The translations under genes and the position numbers were made by a program. The notes below the pieces were generated by a model, which searched no databases, was not told where the DNA came from, and saw only the letters and a list, made by a program, of their open reading frames with translations. From NCBI RefSeq assembly GCF_963676475.1, contig NZ_OY781106.1:2852001-2916000 (forward strand): 64,000 nucleotides of DNA. The letters are read 5' to 3'. Positions 45,052-54,952 of the stretch are shown here, piece after piece (position 1 is the stretch's first letter; every line of letters begins with the position of its first letter). The DNA comes from an uncultured Celeribacter sp. (GTDB lineage Bacteria; Pseudomonadota; Alphaproteobacteria; Rhodobacterales; Rhodobacteraceae).

Positions 45052-45701
45052 TATTTTGCGCCGGTCGCGGCACACGGATGAAAGCGCTGACCGAAACCCG
45101 CCCCAAGCCGATGATTGAGGTGGCCGGTCGTCCTTTGGTCGATCATGCTATGGAACAGCTCGGTGATATGGCGCAGCGTGTCGCCAACCTACATTATTTG
45201 CCGGATATGTTGGAAAAACACCTAAGTTCAGCCGGATTAGTCACTGTTTTTGAAGAAACGCTGTTGGAAACCGGGGGCGGTCTCAAAAATGCATTGCCCT
45301 ATTTCAACAGCGATGCGGTTTTCACGATGAACACAGATGCCGTTTGGAAAGGGCCACAGGCCGCGCGCATTTTGTCCAATGCTTGGAAACCTGACAAAAT
45401 GGATGCGCTTCTTTTGGTCGTGCCAAAATCGAGGGCGCATGCACATCTTGGTTCCGGTGATTTCGAACTCGAGCCCAGCGGACAAATTCGTCGTGGTCGA
45501 AACTACATTTATACTGGCATGCAAATTCTCAAAACGGCTCCTGTTGCGGCCATCGAGGAAACGCATTTTTCGCTCAACCGCGTCTGGGAAGACCTCTTCG
45601 CGCAAGGTCGCATTTATGGCGTAGAGTATAGCGGTCACTGGTGTGATGTCGGTCATCCTGAAGGCATTGCGATCGCTGAAGCTATGTTGAAGGACTGCTG
45701 A
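45024..45701 (+). CDS. murU: N-acetylmuramate alpha-1-phosphate uridylyltransferase
   Basis: MurU converts MurNAc-1-phosphate to UDP-MurNAc. The 225-residue nucleotidyltransferase has AMIFCAGRGTRMKALTETRP (nucleotide-binding GxGTRM), then KPMIEVAGRPLVDHA, and FTMNTDAVW (metal-binding Asp). ATG 45024 has AAGGA just upstream; a second ATG at 45048 is nearer the domain start. It overlaps amgK and addB. Confidence 0.87.
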   Translation: MRYHPNSAMIFCAGRGTRMKALTETRPKPMIEVAGRPLVDHAMEQLGDMAQRVANLHYLPDMLEKHLSSAGLVTVFEETLLETGGGLKNALPYFNSDAVFTMNTDAVWKGPQAARILSNAWKPDKMDALLLVVPKSRAHAHLGSGDFELEPSGQIRRGRNYIYTGMQILKTAPVAAIEETHFSLNRVWEDLFAQGRIYGVEYSGHWCDVGHPEGIAIAEAMLKDC

Positions 45702-48679
45702 TGTTTACCCAAGACGGAAGCCCCGCTTTATTCGGCGTTCCATGCGGTGCCCATTATCCCTCCGCGATCAAGAACGGGCTTCTCGTCCGGCTTAAAGACA
45801 TGCCGCCTGAGGTGCTCGCCCGGACCGAGATTTTCGTGAACACCTCGCGGATGAAAAAGGAAATTCAGGAAGCCTTCGAAGACGGATCGACCCGATTCCT
45901 GCCGAAATTGCGCCTATTGTCTCAGATCGGGATGGATCATGATTTTATGGATTTGCCTGTACCGATCAGCGGGCTCAGGCGGCGGCTTGAGTTGGCGCAA
46001 CTCGTGTCATATTTTCTGAAACAAGAACCCCAATTCGCGACCTCCTCCTCTGTTTTTGATCTATCTGACAGTCTCGCACTTTTGTTTGCTGAAATGAAAG
46101 ACGAGGGCGTCAGCCCTGACGATATACAAAACCTGAAAGTGCCCGACGCTTCAGGCCATTGGCAAAAGTCGCTTCAATTCCTGTCGATCCTGTTCGGACT
46201 TTTTGCCGATGAAGAGTCCATCGAATTGAGCAGTGAGGATCGACTGCGCCTTGTCACCGAGCGCCTTGAAGCAACTTGGGCAACATCTCCACCAGACCAC
46301 CCAATTCTTGTCGTCGGCTCAACTGGCTCACGCGGGATGACGGCACGCTTCATGTCCTTCGTTGCAAAACTGCCAATGGGGGCGGTGATCCTTCCAGGTG
46401 TTGATTTTGATATGCCGTCTGAGGTCTGGGCCCAAATTCATAGTGAAGACCGCAGGGCAGTCGAACATCCGCAGGAACGGATGGCGCGGATGGCGCATCG
46501 GCTAGGCATGACGCCTGATCGTATCCAAAGATGGGACATGGACACGCTCGAAAACCAGAGCCGAAACCGGCTTGTTTCACTGGCCTTACGCCCAGCGCCC
46601 ATCACCGATCAATGGATGAAAGAAGGCCCTGCATTTGAGGATGTCGAAAGCGCAACCGATCATCTCACCCTCATCGAAGCGCCGGATATGCGCATTGAAT
46701 CGAATGCAATCGCGCTTGTCCTTCGGCGCGCTGTACATGACGGCAAAACCGCCGCTCTCATTACGCCGGATCGTGATCTTGCACGACGGGTTACGGCGCT
46801 TTTGGGGCGATGGAATATCACCCCGGACGACAGCGCAGGGATTCCGCTAAACCAAACACCGCCCGGGCGGCTTTTGCGTCATGTTGTGGGATTGATCGGA
46901 CGGGTTTTGTCGTCTGAAGATTTATTGGTTCTGTTGAAACATCCGCTTTGCGCAAGGGGATCAGAAGAAAATACTGGCCCAGATGCACGTGGCTTTCACC
47001 TTTTGTGGACGCGTGAACTTGAGGTTCATCTGCGTCGCAAGTCGCTCGCCTTTCCTGGCCGTGAGGAGCTTTTGAACTGGGCAATCAGTTCCGGCGCGGA
47101 CAAAGATGACAAAGAGGCGCGCCTGACATGGGCGGGCTGGGTTGCTGACCAAAGCGAAAGCTTCCATGAGGCTGCCGACGGCCCCTTAAGCCGTCACTTG
47201 GATCGCCTTCTTAAGCTGAGTTCGAGACTTGTTAGGGGTCCAAAGTCTGAAGACGACAGCGAGCTCTGGGCACAACATGCCGGTCGTGAAGCGCGGCGCG
47301 TGGTCGAGAACCTGTATCGCGAAGCGGACCATGCAGGTGTGGTGAGCACTTTGGAGTTTGGGGATTTATTCCGGGCCATTCTGAGTCGCGAAACCGTTCG
47401 CGATCCTTCCCCAAAACATCCGCAAGTCATGATTTGGGGGACGCTTGAGGCGCGTGCACTTGGTTCCGATTTGGTGATTTTGGGCAGTCTGAATGAGACG
47501 GTCTGGCCACAAAGTGTTGGGCAAGACCCCTGGTTCAGCCGCGATATGCGACGCCAAGCCGGGCTGTTGTCACCGGAACAAAGCATCGGCCTCTCTGCCC
47601 ATGACTTCCAACAGGCCATCGGCGCACCCGAAGTCATCATCACGCGTGCCAAACGCGATGCTGAGGCGGAAACGGTCGCATCGTGCTGGCTCATTCGTCT
47701 GACGAATCTGTTGGCCGGGATGTCCGATGAGGGTCGACAAGCCTTGGGGGAGATGCGCGCGCGCGGTTCCGAATGGATTGCATTGGCGGAGCAATTGGAC
47801 AGGCCTGAGGTTATATTGCCCGCCGCAAAGCGTCCAAGCCCGCGCCCCCCTGTCGCCGCTCGGCCTCGACAGCTTTCGGTGACACGGGTCGAAACCCTGA
47901 TCCGTGATCCCTATGACATCTATGCCAGTCGGATTTTACGCTTGAACAAGCTCGATCCCCTAAGTCGCGAACCCGATGTGCGGGAAAGAGGCACGGCGCT
48001 TCATGCGATCATGGAGGCCTATCTTTCGCAAATCGGTGAGGAAAGTCATGAGGAGGCGCTGTCTCGCTTTCTCACGGTTGCCGAGGATGTATTGGAGCGC
48101 GAAGTCTCCTGGCCCTCAGCACGTCGCGTTTGGCTTGGCCGTATCCGGCGCATTGCCGATGCGCTGGTTACGCGGGAACGTGAGAGATTGGCAAAAGGCA
48201 CCCCTGTCGGAATTGAGGCAAAAGGCGCCATGCATTTGCCCGAGATCGACTTTTCACTGACCTGTAAGGCCGACCGGATTGACCGCAAAAAGGACGATAC
48301 ATTCGTCATTTATGACTATAAAACGGGGGATCCGCCAACAGAGAAGCAAACCAAAATCTTCAACATTCAGCTTCACCTCGAAGCCGCGATGATGGAAGAC
48401 GGCAAATTCGAGAACGTGCCAATGGGGCGTGTGTCCGAGGTGGCGTATCTCGGGTTGAAAGATGGGCTTCCCGAAACCGTCCTGCCACTTGAACCCGCCG
48501 AAATTGCCAAAGTGAAGGAAAAGCTTGTGCAATTGATCACGTCTTATGAAGATCCCGAACTTGGCTATTCGGCGAGACGCATGATGAAAACCGTGCGGTA
48601 TGAGACCGATTTCGAGCATCTCTCCCGTTACGGGGAATGGTCCGATGCCGATACGCCCGTGCCTGAGGATTTGGAATGA
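45701..48679 (+). CDS. addB: Double-strand break repair protein AddB
   Basis: AddB with AddA forms the helicase-nuclease that resects double-strand breaks for RecA recombination. The 992-residue alphaproteobacterial-type protein has a degenerate helicase core and a C-terminal PD-(D/E)XK nuclease (GTALHAIMEAYL, then TCKADRIDRKKDDTFVIYDY, then KTG). The N-terminus (LFGVPCGAHYPSAIKNGLLV) is typical. Its ATG shares a base with the murU stop (TGATG), and its stop overlaps the addA start. Confidence 0.93.
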   Translation: MFTQDGSPALFGVPCGAHYPSAIKNGLLVRLKDMPPEVLARTEIFVNTSRMKKEIQEAFEDGSTRFLPKLRLLSQIGMDHDFMDLPVPISGLRRRLELAQLVSYFLKQEPQFATSSSVFDLSDSLALLFAEMKDEGVSPDDIQNLKVPDASGHWQKSLQFLSILFGLFADEESIELSSEDRLRLVTERLEATWATSPPDHPILVVGSTGSRGMTARFMSFVAKLPMGAVILPGVDFDMPSEVWAQIHSEDRRAVEHPQERMARMAHRLGMTPDRIQRWDMDTLENQSRNRLVSLALRPAPITDQWMKEGPAFEDVESATDHLTLIEAPDMRIESNAIALVLRRAVHDGKTAALITPDRDLARRVTALLGRWNITPDDSAGIPLNQTPPGRLLRHVVGLIGRVLSSEDLLVLLKHPLCARGSEENTGPDARGFHLLWTRELEVHLRRKSLAFPGREELLNWAISSGADKDDKEARLTWAGWVADQSESFHEAADGPLSRHLDRLLKLSSRLVRGPKSEDDSELWAQHAGREARRVVENLYREADHAGVVSTLEFGDLFRAILSRETVRDPSPKHPQVMIWGTLEARALGSDLVILGSLNETVWPQSVGQDPWFSRDMRRQAGLLSPEQSIGLSAHDFQQAIGAPEVIITRAKRDAEAETVASCWLIRLTNLLAGMSDEGRQALGEMRARGSEWIALAEQLDRPEVILPAAKRPSPRPPVAARPRQLSVTRVETLIRDPYDIYASRILRLNKLDPLSREPDVRERGTALHAIMEAYLSQIGEESHEEALSRFLTVAEDVLEREVSWPSARRVWLGRIRRIADALVTRERERLAKGTPVGIEAKGAMHLPEIDFSLTCKADRIDRKKDDTFVIYDYKTGDPPTEKQTKIFNIQLHLEAAMMEDGKFENVPMGRVSEVAYLGLKDGLPETVLPLEPAEIAKVKEKLVQLITSYEDPELGYSARRMMKTVRYETDFEHLSRYGEWSDADTPVPEDLE

Positions 48680-51600
48680 CCGTGATGAACGAGGCCACCC
48701 GTCGTCAAATCATGGCGGCGCGCCCCGATATGTCGACCTGGGTGTCGGCCAATGCAGGGTCAGGCAAGACCAAGGTTTTGACGGATCGCGTGGCGCGGCT
48801 TTTGCTTGATGGTACACCGCCGCAACACATTCTTTGTTTGACCTACACCAAGGCGGCCGCCGCAGAAATGCAGAACCGGTTGTTCAAGCGACTGGGCGAT
48901 TGGGCAATGTTGCCTGATGCGGAGTTGATCAAGGAATTGACCACTCTTGCCCCTGAAAAACAGCTCGACTCCGAGATTTTGCGGCACGCCCGCACGTTGT
49001 TTGCGCGCGCGATCGAAACCCCGGGCGGGTTGAAAATTCAGACGATTCACTCGTTTTGTAGCGCACTTCTCCGACGCTTTCCGCTTGAGGCCGGGGTCTC
49101 ACCGCAATTCAAGGAAATGGACGACCGCCAGTCCCGACGGATGGTGTCAGAAATTGTTGAAAATATCGCACTCGGGCCGCACCGCAATGTGATTGATGAC
49201 GTTGCACTCTATGTGAGTGATCTTGATGTGACGAATCTGGCGCTCAATGTTGTCGCCAAACGTGATCAGTTTTTGCACGCCCCAAAACAGGCTGACATTT
49301 GGCGTTGGTTTTCACTGCCTGAGGGCTATGACGAAACACGACTCTTGGGAGATGTCTTTCTCGGCGGCGAAAAAGAGATGTTTCTCGACTGTGCTGCCTT
49401 GATGGAAAGCTCTAGCGCGGCAGATCAAAAGATCGCCGTTTTTTTTCGGGATTGGGCTGGATTAGAGCCTGATTTGAACCTGGTCGAAAAGTTTTGCGAT
49501 AAGCTTTTGGCTGGTGAAAAAGCCAAGACAAACCCGCTCGGCTCGAAATTTTACGCCCAACACTCAAGCCTGCCGACACGAAAACTGATCGACTCACATC
49601 CAGGCGCCTTTGATCGGCTCGAAGCTTTCATGAAGCGCGTAGAGGCCGTGCGCCCACATCTCTTTGGGCTGAGAGACGCGCGCAAAACGTTTGCGCTTCA
49701 TCGCTTTGCTCAGGAAATCCTGCCGCCTTATATGGAGCGCAAGGCACAGCTGGGTCTTTTGGATTTCGACGACATGATCCGCCGTGCGCGGGACCTTTTG
49801 TCGATCTCGAACGTGTCGCAATGGGTGCTGTATCGCCTCGATGGCGGGATCGACCACATCCTTGTGGATGAGGCCCAAGACACCAGCCCCGATCAATGGC
49901 GCGTTGTGCAACTTTTGGCGGGAGAGTTCACGGCGGGCGAGGGCGCGCGGGCGGATGTCACACGGACGATCTTTGTCGTGGGCGATCACAAACAGTCGAT
50001 CTACTCCTTTCAAGGCGCGGCACCCGACGCTTTTGACGAGATGAAAGCGCATTTTGGCGAGCGCCTGAATGCCGTCGGTCAGCCGCTTCAAGACCTCTCG
50101 CTGCAATATTCCTTCCGCTCTTCGCCCGCCATTTTGACGGTGACCGACAAGGTCTTTGCGGCGATCAATGGCGAGGGCGTCGGTGGCATTCCTGAACATA
50201 TCGCCTTCTTTGACGACATTCCGGGGCGAGTGGACCTTTGGTCTTTGGAAGAGTCTGAAAACCTGTCGAAAGAGGACAAGGAAGAGCGGGAAAAAGAGGA
50301 AAGTCGTTGGGAAGACCCGATTGATGTGATCCACCCGGAGGAGCCAAACCCGCGACTGGCCAAAAGGATCGCAAATTTTGTGGCTGATCAGCTCGCGCAT
50401 GGCTCTATTCCTAAAAAGAACGGGGTAGGGCGGCGGATCGAACCCGGTGATATTTTGATCCTTGTTCAAAGGCGCTCCCCTTTGTTCCGCCTGATCCTCA
50501 AGGAGCTGAAATCCCACCCGGCTGCGATCCCCGTTGCCGGGGCGGATCGCATGACGTTGGGCGAGGAAATGGCGGTCAAAGACCTGCGGTCTCTGCTCGC
50601 ATTCTTGTCCTTGCAGGACGACGACCTTGCGCTGGCCGAAACGCTGAAATCTCCGCTGTTCAACTGGTCGGAACGAGACCTCTATCAACTCGCCCATGGT
50701 CGGACGACAATTACACTTTGGCGATCCCTTTATGAGCGTCACAAGGAGTGGCCGGAGACCTACGCAGTTCTCGAAGATCTGCGGCAAACCTCTGATTTCT
50801 TGCGGCCTTACGACCTGATCGAACGCGTTCTGATCCGTCATGAGGGGCGTCGTAAATTCATCGCGCGCCTTGGCAAAGAGGCCGAAGACGGGCTCGATGC
50901 GCTTTTGCATCAGGCGCGCAATTACGAGACCTCTGAGACGCCCAGCCTCACGGGGTTTATCGCCTGGCTCGAGTCCCAAACCATCCAACTCAAACGCGTG
51001 CTCGATGAAAACTCAAACCTCGTGCGGGTGATGACAGCGCACGGATCGAAAGGCTTGGAAGCGCCCATCGTGATCCTGCCCGACACGTTGAAAACGCTAC
51101 GTGAAACGCGGGATGAATTCATCACGCCGCGAGAGGGTCAGATCGTTTGGAAAGGCGCATCAGGTCAAAGGTCCGATCTGACAAAAGAGACCCTAAACCA
51201 GCTCAAAATGCGTGATCTGGAGGAAGATCGACGCCTTTTGTATGTGGCCATGACTCGCGCCGAGAAATGGCTGATTGTCTGCGGAGCGGGCAAGGACACG
51301 CCCGGAACGTGGTATGATCTGGTGAAAAACGGGGTGAATGAGCTGGAAACGGAAAGCCTTGAACTCGCTGGGTTCATGGGGACACGCTATGCTATTGGCG
51401 ACTGGCCTGAGGCGTCAGAGTCGCAGGATTCTGTGCAAGAAAAAGACGATTTTTTGCCGGATTGGGCTCGAATTCCTGCCGAAGCGCCCTCTGAGAAAGC
51501 AAAGCGCATCTCGCCTTCGGACCTCGGAGGCGCCAAGGCGCTTACCGGTGAAGACGCCAGTCTCGACAAAGAGGCGGCGATGCGACGCGGGAGCCAGCTT

Positions 51601-52095
51601 CACAAGTTGATCGAAGTCTTGCCGGAAGTCGGCGAAGATCGTCACGAAGAGGTGGCGCGCTTTGTGCTCTCCACGGGCGAGGAAGCCGCTCTAGAAAGTG
51701 AGATTCCGGAACTGATGTACGAGGCCCTCGGCGTTCTCAATCAAACCTATGACTGGGATGTCTTCGGCCCGAATTCTCTGTCCGAAGTGCCTTACACCGC
51801 CACGCTCACCACAAAACTGGGCGACCAGATCATTCAGGGCATCATCGACCGGCTGATCATCACACCGGAAAAGGTGCAGATCGTGGATTACAAATCCAAC
51901 ACGGTCATCCCGGAGCGCGTCGAGGATATTCCCGAGGGCCTTTTGCGCCAACTCGGCGCCTATGCCCAAGCCTGTCAGGACATTTACCCGGATCGAGAAA
52001 TCGAAGTGGCACTTCTTTGGACAAAGACAGCCACGCTTTGCCCCGTGCCTCTCGATATCGTGATGAGGGCACTGGGTCGCACCGCCACATCTTGA
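48676..52095 (+). CDS. addA: Double-strand break repair helicase AddA
   Basis: AddA is the UvrD-like 3'-5' helicase and second nuclease of the complex. The 1139-residue protein shows Walker A SANAGSGKTKVL (25-32), LTYTKAAAAEM, ILVDEAQDTSPDQW (motif II), VGDHKQSIYSFQGA (III), VMTAHGSKGLEAPIVIL (V), LLYVAMTRAEKWL (VI) and the nuclease QIVDYKSNTV near the C-terminus. ATGA coupling to addB. Confidence 0.95.
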   Translation: MTVMNEATRRQIMAARPDMSTWVSANAGSGKTKVLTDRVARLLLDGTPPQHILCLTYTKAAAAEMQNRLFKRLGDWAMLPDAELIKELTTLAPEKQLDSEILRHARTLFARAIETPGGLKIQTIHSFCSALLRRFPLEAGVSPQFKEMDDRQSRRMVSEIVENIALGPHRNVIDDVALYVSDLDVTNLALNVVAKRDQFLHAPKQADIWRWFSLPEGYDETRLLGDVFLGGEKEMFLDCAALMESSSAADQKIAVFFRDWAGLEPDLNLVEKFCDKLLAGEKAKTNPLGSKFYAQHSSLPTRKLIDSHPGAFDRLEAFMKRVEAVRPHLFGLRDARKTFALHRFAQEILPPYMERKAQLGLLDFDDMIRRARDLLSISNVSQWVLYRLDGGIDHILVDEAQDTSPDQWRVVQLLAGEFTAGEGARADVTRTIFVVGDHKQSIYSFQGAAPDAFDEMKAHFGERLNAVGQPLQDLSLQYSFRSSPAILTVTDKVFAAINGEGVGGIPEHIAFFDDIPGRVDLWSLEESENLSKEDKEEREKEESRWEDPIDVIHPEEPNPRLAKRIANFVADQLAHGSIPKKNGVGRRIEPGDILILVQRRSPLFRLILKELKSHPAAIPVAGADRMTLGEEMAVKDLRSLLAFLSLQDDDLALAETLKSPLFNWSERDLYQLAHGRTTITLWRSLYERHKEWPETYAVLEDLRQTSDFLRPYDLIERVLIRHEGRRKFIARLGKEAEDGLDALLHQARNYETSETPSLTGFIAWLESQTIQLKRVLDENSNLVRVMTAHGSKGLEAPIVILPDTLKTLRETRDEFITPREGQIVWKGASGQRSDLTKETLNQLKMRDLEEDRRLLYVAMTRAEKWLIVCGAGKDTPGTWYDLVKNGVNELETESLELAGFMGTRYAIGDWPEASESQDSVQEKDDFLPDWARIPAEAPSEKAKRISPSDLGGAKALTGEDASLDKEAAMRRGSQLHKLIEVLPEVGEDRHEEVARFVLSTGEEAALESEIPELMYEALGVLNQTYDWDVFGPNSLSEVPYTATLTTKLGDQIIQGIIDRLIITPEKVQIVDYKSNTVIPERVEDIPEGLLRQLGAYAQACQDIYPDREIEVALLWTKTATLCPVPLDIVMRALGRTATS

Positions 52096-52151
52096 CCCGT
52101 CAGGGGCAGAGGCATAGGTTTTTGCCCAAGTACACATTCAGGAGAAGCCAC

Positions 52152-52472
52152 ATGGCAACCGTAAAAGTCAGCGATGACACGTTCAGCACCGAAGTTCTCG
52201 AATCCGACATCCCCGTGGTTGTCGATTTCTGGGCGGAATGGTGCGGCCCGTGTAAACAAATCGGCCCGTCCCTCGAAGAACTGTCCGAGGAACTCGACGG
52301 CAAAGTCAAAATCGTCAAAGTGAACGTGGATGAGAACCCGAACGCACCGGCACAATTCGGTGTCCGCTCGATCCCGGCGCTTTTCATGTTCAAAGGCGGC
52401 GAAGTGGCCTCCGCGAAAATCGGCGCGGCGCCCAAAGCCGCTCTGGCTAACTGGATCAACGAAGAAGCCTGA
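52152..52472 (+). CDS. trxA: Thioredoxin
   Basis: A 106-residue thioredoxin with the active site WCGPC (C31, C34), cis-proline in SIPALFMFKGGE and the conserved buried Asp in VVVDFWAEW. AGGAGA lies six bases before ATG 52152; the frame is open further upstream inside addA without relevance. A terminator follows. Confidence 0.97.
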   Translation: MATVKVSDDTFSTEVLESDIPVVVDFWAEWCGPCKQIGPSLEELSEELDGKVKIVKVNVDENPNAPAQFGVRSIPALFMFKGGEVASAKIGAAPKAALANWINEEA

Positions 52473-52496
52473 TCCGGCCTCACAAAATAGGAATTC

Positions 52497-52521
52497 GGGC
52501 GCCCAATGTGGCGCCCTTTTT
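52497..52521 (+). terminator. Intrinsic terminator of trxA
   Basis: GGGCGCC (52497-52503) pairs with GGCGCCC (52510-52516), 6-nt loop, then TTTTT. Confidence 0.88.
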
Positions 52522-52596
52522 CATGCGCGCAGGGGTCCTATGGTTGCACCCGACCCATTGCGCCCTCATATAGATTGCCAAGCGAAAGGACCTCTT

Positions 52597-53154
52597 ATGT
52601 CGAAAGAAGAATTTCCCGGCTGGCACGGCACGACCATCATCGGTGTACGCCGCGGTGGTGAAGTGGTTGTGGCCGGTGACGGCCAGGTGAGCCTGGGTCA
52701 AACGGTGATCAAAGGCACGGCGCGCAAAGTGCGGCGGTTGTCGCCGGGCGGGCAGGACGTGGTCTGCGGCTTTGCCGGATCGACCGCAGATGCATTCACG
52801 CTTTTGGAGCGGCTTGAAACCAAATTGGAGGCCACGCCGGGGCAATTGGCCCGCGCCTGTGTTGAGTTGGCGAAAGATTGGCGGACCGACAAATACCTGT
52901 CGAAACTTGAGGCCATGTTGATCGTCACCGATGGCGATACGCTTTTGGTCGTGACCGGCGCAGGAGACGTTTTGGAGCCCGAGCATGACATCGCAGCGAT
53001 CGGATCGGGCGGGAATTTCGCGCTCGCGGCCGCGCGCGGTCTCATGGAAACCGACAAGGACGCGGAAAATATTGCACGCGACGCGATGAAGATCGCCTCC
53101 GATATCTGTGTCTATACCAATGGCAACCTGACGGTTGAGAAGATTAGCAAATGA
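52597..53154 (+). CDS. hslV: ATP-dependent protease proteolytic subunit HslV
   Basis: HslV forms the dodecameric threonine peptidase core of HslUV. The 185-residue product has the core TTIIGVRRGGEVVVAGDGQV, matching mature HslV, which must begin with Thr. Here 11 residues (MSKEEFPGWHG) precede that Thr, so a short propeptide has to be removed, unlike in E. coli where only Met is cleaved. KAGD-type features and AIGSGGNFALAAARGL are present. It overlaps hslU by four bases. Confidence 0.95.
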   Translation: MSKEEFPGWHGTTIIGVRRGGEVVVAGDGQVSLGQTVIKGTARKVRRLSPGGQDVVCGFAGSTADAFTLLERLETKLEATPGQLARACVELAKDWRTDKYLSKLEAMLIVTDGDTLLVVTGAGDVLEPEHDIAAIGSGGNFALAAARGLMETDKDAENIARDAMKIASDICVYTNGNLTVEKISK

Positions 53155-54455
53155 CTGACCTGACCCCCCGCGAAATTGTCTCCGAACTGGACCGTTTTAT
53201 CATCGGCCAGAATGACGCCAAACGTGCCGTCGCTGTCGCTTTGCGGAACCGTTGGCGGCGCAAGCAGCTGTCCGATGATCTGCGTGACGAGGTGTATCCG
53301 AAAAACATTCTGATGATCGGGCCGACCGGCGTGGGCAAGACGGAGATTTCCCGTCGTCTCGCCAAACTCGCCAAAGCGCCGTTCATCAAGGTTGAAGCCA
53401 CGAAGTTCACCGAGGTCGGCTATGTCGGTCGCGATGTGGAACAGATCGTGCGTGATCTCGTCGACGCGGCGATTTCCCAGACCCGCGAGCAGATGCGCGA
53501 CGATGTGAAAACCAAAGCTCAAGAGGCCGCCGAAGAGCGCGTGATCGAAGCCATCGCTGGCTCGGACGCCCGCGAACAAACCCGTGAGATGTTCCGCAAG
53601 AAACTGCGCTCCGGCGAGTTGGACAACACGGTGATCGAGTTGGATCTTCAGGACAGCGCCATGCCGATGGGCATGTTCGAAGTCCCAGGCCAGCCGCAAA
53701 TGGGCGGGGCGATGAACCTTGGCGATCTTTTCGGCAAGGCCTTTGGTGGTCGCACGGTGAAAAAGAAACTGACCGTTGCGGAAAGCTATGATGTGCTGAT
53801 CGGAGAAGAGGCCGACAAGCTTCTGGACGATGAAACCGTGACCCGTGTGGCGCTTGAGTCCGTGCAGGAAAACGGCATCGTGTTCCTCGATGAAATCGAC
53901 AAGGTCTGCGCCCGGCAAGAAGCCCGTGGCGGAGATGTTTCACGTGAAGGCGTACAGCGCGACCTGTTGCCGCTGATCGAGGGCACGACTGTGTCCACGA
54001 AACACGGCCCGGTGAAAACGGATCACATCCTGTTCATCGCATCCGGTGCATTCCACATCGCTAAGCCCTCGGATTTGTTGCCGGAATTGCAGGGGCGTTT
54101 GCCGATCCGTGTGGAATTGCGTGCGCTGGAAGAGGGCGATTTCGTCCGCATTCTGACCGAAACCGACAATGCATTGACGCTGCAATACAAGGCGCTGATG
54201 GAGACCGAAGAGGTCGAAGTGACCTTCTCCGAGGATGGGATCGCAGCGATTGCGAAACTGGCCGCCGATGTGAACAGCTCGGTCGAAAATATCGGCGCAC
54301 GGCGGCTTTATACGATCATGGAGCGGGTGTTCGAGGAGCTGTCTTTCGCAGCCCCTGATAAGCCCGGCGAAAAGATCACGGTCGATGCCGCCTATGTCCA
54401 TGCCCACGTCGATGAACTGGCCAAGGCGGCGGATGTGAGCCGCTATATGTTGTAA
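53151..54455 (+). CDS. hslU: ATP-dependent protease ATPase subunit HslU
   Basis: HslU is the hexameric AAA+ unfoldase feeding substrates to HslV. The 434-residue protein has Walker A GPTGVGKTE (57-64 region), ATKFTEVGYVGRDVE, the intermediate I-domain (~110-215), Walker B IVFLDEIDKV, sensor GAFHIAKPSDLLPELQGRLP and a C-terminal tail DVSRYML that docks into HslV. Confidence 0.97.
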   Translation: MTDLTPREIVSELDRFIIGQNDAKRAVAVALRNRWRRKQLSDDLRDEVYPKNILMIGPTGVGKTEISRRLAKLAKAPFIKVEATKFTEVGYVGRDVEQIVRDLVDAAISQTREQMRDDVKTKAQEAAEERVIEAIAGSDAREQTREMFRKKLRSGELDNTVIELDLQDSAMPMGMFEVPGQPQMGGAMNLGDLFGKAFGGRTVKKKLTVAESYDVLIGEEADKLLDDETVTRVALESVQENGIVFLDEIDKVCARQEARGGDVSREGVQRDLLPLIEGTTVSTKHGPVKTDHILFIASGAFHIAKPSDLLPELQGRLPIRVELRALEEGDFVRILTETDNALTLQYKALMETEEVEVTFSEDGIAAIAKLAADVNSSVENIGARRLYTIMERVFEELSFAAPDKPGEKITVDAAYVHAHVDELAKAADVSRYML

Positions 54456-54458
54456 AAG

Positions 54459-54485
54459 TAATGGGCGCCAAAATGGCGCCCATTA
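54459..54485. terminator. Palindromic hairpin downstream of hslU
   Basis: Perfect 12-bp inverted repeat TAATGGGCGCCA (54459-54470) / TGGCGCCCATTA (54474-54485) with an AAA loop. There is no U-run on the plus strand. It lies between two converging genes and probably ends both transcripts. Confidence 0.6.
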
Positions 54486-54487
54486 CA

Positions 54488-54652
54488 TTATGCATATTGG
54501 GTAAGCGACCAGTCGACAGCTTTACCCCCATATGGAGGCATCCTGTTTCCTTTAGCGATTGGTGCAGTTGTTGTAGGATAACCCACAACTTTCCATACAC
54601 CACTCTCAGGGCAAGTTTGACCTGTCGACACAATCGTTCCAATGGGTGCCAT
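54488..54652 (-). CDS. 54-residue protein with CPESGVW motif, unknown function
   Basis: A small intact gene: AAAGGAG eight bases before ATG 54652, product opening MAPIGTIVSTGQTCPESGVW and closing GGKAVDWSLTQYA. It is rich in Gly, Pro, Thr and aromatic residues, with a single cysteine, and is not hydrophobic. I recall similar short proteins of unknown function but cannot name the family. Its predicted leader (54653-54754) contains a hairpin whose loop is complementary to an upstream small RNA, so its translation is likely under antisense control. Confidence 0.6.
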   Translation of the reverse strand: MAPIGTIVSTGQTCPESGVWKVVGYPTTTAPIAKGNRMPPYGGKAVDWSLTQYA

Positions 54653-54684
54653 GACAATGGCTCCTTTCTTCAAGTTGAGATGAA

Positions 54685-54729
54685 GAAGCGGGACCCATGC
54701 ATTTGTCCGATTCGCAGAATGCCCGCTTC
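54685..54729 (-). promoter_or_regulatory. Leader hairpin of the 54-aa gene carrying the antisense target
   Basis: On the minus strand GAAGCGGG (54729-54722) pairs perfectly with CCCGCTTC (54692-54685), leaving a 29-nt loop. The 20-nt block 54705-54724 spans the end of the stem and most of the loop and is the exact complement of the 5' end of the predicted small RNA. The hairpin ends 33 nt before the start codon. Confidence 0.55.
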
Positions 54730-54754
54730 AGCCGCAATACATGCGGATTTTGAG

Positions 54755-54784
54755 ACGGTAACTAGATCGGGGTAGTTGAGTCAA
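54755..54784 (-). promoter_or_regulatory. Candidate promoter of the 54-aa gene
   Basis: Minus-strand TTGACT (54784-54779), 18-base spacer, TACCGT (54760-54755). The -35 is good and the -10 weak. It would start transcription just upstream of the leader hairpin. Confidence 0.35.
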
Positions 54785-54871
54785 CTATAATTTGCAGGTG
54801 CCAACTCACCGCACCCAATATCTAGTCCATATTACTCGTTAAGAGCGAACCTTAATTCTTTGAAAAGAATC

Positions 54872-54948
54872 AAAATAAAAGCCTCGGTGACAAATCACCG
54901 AGGCTTATTAATTCGCCTATGCTTTAAGGGCATTCTGCGAATCGGACT
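54872..54948 (-). ncRNA. Predicted ~77-nt small RNA, antisense to the leader of the 54-aa gene
   Basis: It has a start, body and end. The promoter is described separately. The RNA begins at about 54948 with GUCCGAUUCGCAGAAUGCCC (54947-54928). The 5' part folds as AUUCGC/GCGAAU (54942-54937 with 54916-54911) enclosing AUGC/GCAU. The 3' part is a perfect 12-bp hairpin (54879-54890 / 54895-54906, loop of 4) followed by TTATTTTG, a terminator on this strand. There is no open frame. The first 20 nt are exactly complementary to the message leader at 54705-54724. Confidence 0.65.
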
Positions 54949-54952
54949 CATA

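Noticed and set aside
49594..50988. 464-codon open frame on the minus strand
   Set aside because: Lies inside addA, which has all helicase motifs.
54459..54485. Palindrome after hslU as a protein-binding operator
   Set aside because: Position between two converging stops and hairpin form fit transcript ends better than an operator.
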